Positions 6,094-8,968 of a DNA stretch of 8,968 nucleotides are shown here, one piece after another (within the stretch, counting starts at the first letter, position 1; each line of letters begins with the position of its first letter). The stretch is taken from positions 1-8,968 of the forward strand of contig RHKR01000063.1 of assembly GCA_008363265.1 (NCBI GenBank), given 5' to 3'. The position numbers and the translations under genes were made by a program. The notes under the pieces were generated by a model. It did not search any database. It had not been told where the DNA came from and saw nothing but the letters and a program-made list of their open reading frames with translations. This stretch comes from Chlorobiota bacterium (GTDB lineage Bacteria > Bacteroidota > Ignavibacteria > Ignavibacteriales > Ignavibacteriaceae).

Positions 6094-6131
6094 CCGGTAA
6101 TTTAGTCACGCTGCAACAACAGTCGAGTTTC

Positions 6132-8968
6132 ATGAAGAGAATATCCACCCTCTGTCTTTTCGTTGTCATTTCGTTCACATCTCTCGCCCAGAGCAATTTG
6201 TGGAGTTCGTTCCTCGTTTTGGACCCATCTCCCACATCCTTTTTATCTGAATGGACGAGGAATCCTGAATCATCGGTTTTTACAGTGAATTATCTCGGCA
6301 CCGCCGCAGTTGACTACCGTCTGCAACTGATAATCAGGGACTCTGAAAACAGGGAGCTTGTAAGGGCTAGAAGTGGCGTTGAGAGTTTTCCCTCAGGCCC
6401 CTCGAGCAAGGTGTACGCGGGCACAAAAGTTATCGATTGGCGTGATGTAAAGTTCGATAACACCACATATCAGCAGGTTTTAAGAACAAACAGGTTCCCC
6501 GAAGGGACCTTTGATGTGATCATCCGGGTTTTGGGGACGAACGATCAGGTGTTAACCGAGTCGAATGGGATTATCAATATTATATACCCCGATGCCCCGG
6601 TGCTGTTCGCACCCTCGAACGGTCAGTCATACAACCAGCAATTCCCCATTTTTCAGTGGGCACCCGTCAACCTGCCATTAACTATAAATTCAAGTTATAA
6701 TCTTTTGATTGTGGAAAAGCTGCCGGGACAGTCGATCAGTCAGGCATTGGCGGCAAATCCCCCTCACCATCAGGTCAGTTTATCCACCGGAACATTCTAT
6801 CAATACCCGCAGGATGGTCTCCCGCTGCAAAAAGGTAAGGAGTATGCCTGGAGGGTGAGAGTAACCGACGATCTTGGCAATCCGCTGACAGCCAACAACG
6901 GTAGCAGCGAGCAGTGGAGTTTCATTTATGACTATGGCGAGCAGGATCCGAGTCTCCTCCCATTTCTTGCGGTTAATATTATCAGAAATGTCGCCTGGTT
7001 CGACAGTTACGACCTCCTCCAGGTGGCACAGGATGCCGAAAGCTTCGTGATGAACGGCGTAACCGACCTGAAACTCCGTCTGGCTGACGGGCAGCAGAGG
7101 ATAATAAATGTAACGGTTGAGAATCTCACATTTGCGAAAGGTGCGTACACCAATTTCAACTTCACCGCGGGACGTATATATGCCAATCTTCAGCAGGATG
7201 TTCTTCCTGCAAGTCTGGTATCCGACTATTTCAAGCCTGAGTATCTTGAGTTTACTTCCTTCAACGGCCTTACAATCAGGGGGAGGATCGAGCTCCCCGG
7301 AGTGATCACTCCCGTGAATCCGCAGGGGGAACTGACGGTCAGTTCGACAGGTGCCCTGACCGGAATGCTTGAATTCGACGGCTCATCAGCTCTTCCTGTT
7401 TACACATTCGGTAATGAGACCGCCAGGATGAATCTCACCCGCTTGTCTTTGACTTATCCTAATGCCGCGCTTCGCCTGAGTGGTGAACTCGTGGTATTCA
7501 ACAATTACACTCTCTGCGAGATAAACGGTGTTACCATCTCCTCATCCGGTGACCTCTCCGGCAGCATCAACTGCAACACCCCCATTGATGTAGTACCCAT
7601 TCCTTCAGCTTCAGAATATATAACACTGAAGCTAAAGAGCGTCTCGGGCAACTTCAGCTTCAGCCCGCTGAGCGGGGCATCAGACATCAATCTGAACCTC
7701 AACTCCGATTTCGGGGTGTCGCTTCCGGGATTCCTGAACTACAAGGTGAACCTTGGGGCAACGATAGGCAATGGGATGTTCAGTGTTCAGAACTTCACGA
7801 ACCTTAACACCGGAAGTCTGAACAGCGTTGATCTGGGCTTTATGAAGATCGACCTGAGCGGGCTGCAGTTCAACCGGTTGAGTTATCAGAACGGTCAGTG
7901 GGATTTCGGCATCGACTTCAACATGGCCTATAATTTCCCTGATCTCGGCGGGTTCACTGTCGGTCCGTTCGAGGGATTGAGCCTTACCCCGTCAGGTTTT
8001 AACCTTCCGTCATTCAGCGGATTGAGCCTTGGAACAGGTACGGGTGGCGGAAGCCGTTTCTTCGATTTTCAGGGGATCAGGCTAGAGTTCCTCAACGGAA
8101 GCTCGAGCGGTTCATCGATCTCTCTTACCGACATTATCAACAACCTCCTCGGCGGCAATTTCAACATGAATTTTGGTGTGAAGATCAGTCTGCCTAACCT
8201 TCCTTCGGGCACACCGATAGAATTGATGAATCCGGATATTAACCTCAACGCGAATCTCGACTTCAACGGCTTGAGCCTGACGATTCCACCGGTGACCTTC
8301 ACAGGACTTGAAATGCCCCTTGCCGGTGGTGTGAAGTTCAATGTGAAAGAGTTCGGCGGACGGATCGAGGCACCATTCAGCGCGGGCGGGTTTACTTTTA
8401 ATCCCGAATTGAAACTCAAAGGCGGGTTGAAACTCCCCGATGGAGCATTCGGATGCGAGGGAACAACCCCTGAACTCGACCTGATGACCTCCCATGTGCT
8501 GCTCAGCGGTAACGGAAACATCAGTGGTGAAGTGCAGAACATAGTCCCTTCGTGCAGTCTGAAAGTGGGTAATTTCGGTTTGAACATCACCAATTCGAGC
8601 CTCATTTTCAGCGCGGGAACCGATGGTCAGAAGGTGATCCTTGGTGGTGACGCCACATTGAGCCTGAGGGAGTTTGCCGGTGGAGAAGTGAGCGCGAATG
8701 TTGATTTCGTCTATGATGTGCTGGGTAACAGTTTAACAGAGTTCACAGGTGAAGTAAACACCCCCTTCACACTCAACTACCCGATGACGAACCCTGTAAT
8801 GAGCTTTAATATCGGTTCGATGCTGATCACAAAAGATGGTCTTAAAATAAATGGCAGGAGCAACGCGAACATCGGTGCGGGAGCCAATGTCGGCGTGACT
8901 TTTGACGAAGTGAAGTTCAACTATACGGGCGGCGGAATCCAGGGCGGAAGGATTATTTTCGATAACGG
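6132..8968 (+). CDS. Large secreted beta-rich protein, 3' end outside window
   Basis: One frame is open from the ATG at 6132 to the window edge: 945 complete codons with no stop. The ATG is the first possible start after an in-frame TAA at 6090-6092. It opens a good signal peptide, MKRISTLCLFVVISFTSLA, with cleavage likely after Ala19 to leave Gln20. No clear ribosome binding site is seen. Residues ~30-150 form a beta-rich N-terminal module. Residues ~153-268 (PDAPVLFAPSNGQSY, FPIFQWAPV, LQKGKEYAWRVRVTD, ending EQWSFIYDYGE) look like an Ig/fibronectin-III-like domain. From ~290 onward come long stretches rich in Asn, Ser, Gly and Leu with alternating hydrophobics and recurrent FxGLSL, LSGLxF and GxxLPxxSG phrases, suggesting a beta-helix or stacked-sandwich body. 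Mature cysteines occur only at 462, 481, 775 and 808, as two close pairs that could form disulfides. Family and function are not recognised; a cell-surface or envelope role is inferred. Confidence 0.9.
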   Translation, partial: MKRISTLCLFVVISFTSLAQSNLWSSFLVLDPSPTSFLSEWTRNPESSVFTVNYLGTAAVDYRLQLIIRDSENRELVRARSGVESFPSGPSSKVYAGTKVIDWRDVKFDNTTYQQVLRTNRFPEGTFDVIIRVLGTNDQVLTESNGIINIIYPDAPVLFAPSNGQSYNQQFPIFQWAPVNLPLTINSSYNLLIVEKLPGQSISQALAANPPHHQVSLSTGTFYQYPQDGLPLQKGKEYAWRVRVTDDLGNPLTANNGSSEQWSFIYDYGEQDPSLLPFLAVNIIRNVAWFDSYDLLQVAQDAESFVMNGVTDLKLRLADGQQRIINVTVENLTFAKGAYTNFNFTAGRIYANLQQDVLPASLVSDYFKPEYLEFTSFNGLTIRGRIELPGVITPVNPQGELTVSSTGALTGMLEFDGSSALPVYTFGNETARMNLTRLSLTYPNAALRLSGELVVFNNYTLCEINGVTISSSGDLSGSINCNTPIDVVPIPSASEYITLKLKSVSGNFSFSPLSGASDINLNLNSDFGVSLPGFLNYKVNLGATIGNGMFSVQNFTNLNTGSLNSVDLGFMKIDLSGLQFNRLSYQNGQWDFGIDFNMAYNFPDLGGFTVGPFEGLSLTPSGFNLPSFSGLSLGTGTGGGSRFFDFQGIRLEFLNGSSSGSSISLTDIINNLLGGNFNMNFGVKISLPNLPSGTPIELMNPDINLNANLDFNGLSLTIPPVTFTGLEMPLAGGVKFNVKEFGGRIEAPFSAGGFTFNPELKLKGGLKLPDGAFGCEGTTPELDLMTSHVLLSGNGNISGEVQNIVPSCSLKVGNFGLNITNSSLIFSAGTDGQKVILGGDATLSLREFAGGEVSANVDFVYDVLGNSLTEFTGEVNTPFTLNYPMTNPVMSFNIGSMLITKDGLKINGRSNANIGAGANVGVTFDEVKFNYTGGGIQGGRIIFDN

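Larger units (their letters stand above)
5652..6131. other. Divergent intergenic region between two envelope-protein genes
   Basis: This 480-bp region should hold the promoters of both flanking genes, which read away from it. From left to right it contains an AT-rich stretch next to the barrel gene, a fragment of the interspersed repeats (5716-5747), a G-rich, C-poor stretch (about 5730-5787), an AT-rich block with a 17-bp palindrome (5939-5955), and a perfect TATAAT (6088-6093). Partly open frames exist on both strands between about 5903 and 6105, but none has the support needed to call a gene. Confidence 0.65.

Noticed and set aside
5917..6105. Plus-strand frame reading ...FRHKPADQAGRVYSGSFPVDCDKLILYNPVI to a TAG at 6103-6105
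   Set aside because: The residues look protein-like and could be a gene remnant, but no suitable start codon was found after the upstream stop at 5914-5916, and the region contains the palindrome and TATAAT expected of regulatory DNA.
5903..6235. Minus-strand open frame of 110 codons across the divergent gap
   Set aside because: It overlaps the signal-peptide start of the well-supported plus-strand gene at 6132, its protein is Cys-rich in an arbitrary way (LDCCCSV), and it shows no domain, signal peptide or convincing ribosome binding site.
8069..8605. Long minus-strand frames (178 codons here, and 127 codons at 8112-8495)
   Set aside because: They lie fully antisense inside the large secreted-protein gene. 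Their Pro-rich, repetitive translations are what the antisense of Gly/Asn/Leu-rich codons gives.
1..8968. tRNA, rRNA or transposase genes
   Set aside because: No tRNA-like fold, rRNA core sequence or transposase motif was recognised on either strand.

Overview
The window looks like chromosomal DNA from a Bacteroidota/Chlorobiota-type bacterium, possibly the Ignavibacteria side. That placement is an inference. It rests on signal peptides ending in ...YSQ or ...LAQ, weak Shine-Dalgarno signals, a TAnnTTTG-like promoter element, a caspase/beta-propeller protein of a type common in that group, and large beta-rich secreted proteins. No rRNA, tRNA, CRISPR array or transposase gene was seen.

Layout, left to right. 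Bases 1-442 are the 3' end of gyrA (C-terminal DNA-binding propeller), followed by a clear intrinsic terminator at 512-540. A 309-bp gap then carries two GC-rich palindromic repeats, an AT-rich inverted repeat and a candidate promoter. Next is a 1309-codon gene (752-4681, +) for an exported protein built as two beta-propellers, an Ig-like linker, a caspase-fold peptidase domain with an intact His/Cys dyad, and a C-terminal domain that may be TolB/FlgO-like. It converges on a 227-codon outer-membrane beta-barrel-type gene (4968-5651, -). Between these two lie a CCCGGG hairpin, a duplicated 25-bp element holding a GTTTATAAAC palindrome, and a 52-bp repeat with 8-bp inverted ends. A 480-bp divergent intergenic region follows, with a G-rich stretch, repeat fragments and a 17-bp palindrome. 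From 6132 to the right edge, one uninterrupted frame encodes at least 945 residues of a secreted, beta-rich protein that continues beyond the window.

Working together: gyrA is housekeeping and its terminator separates it from the rest. The other three genes each encode a predicted exported or envelope protein, but they do not form an operon. One is convergent with its neighbour, one divergent, and the gaps are 290-480 bp, so shared function is not shown by the layout. The most interesting parts are the secreted propeller-caspase fusion, the incomplete giant secreted protein, and a set of short interspersed repeats confined to the non-coding gaps. Two near-identical 18-bp copies of one repeat bracket the barrel gene.
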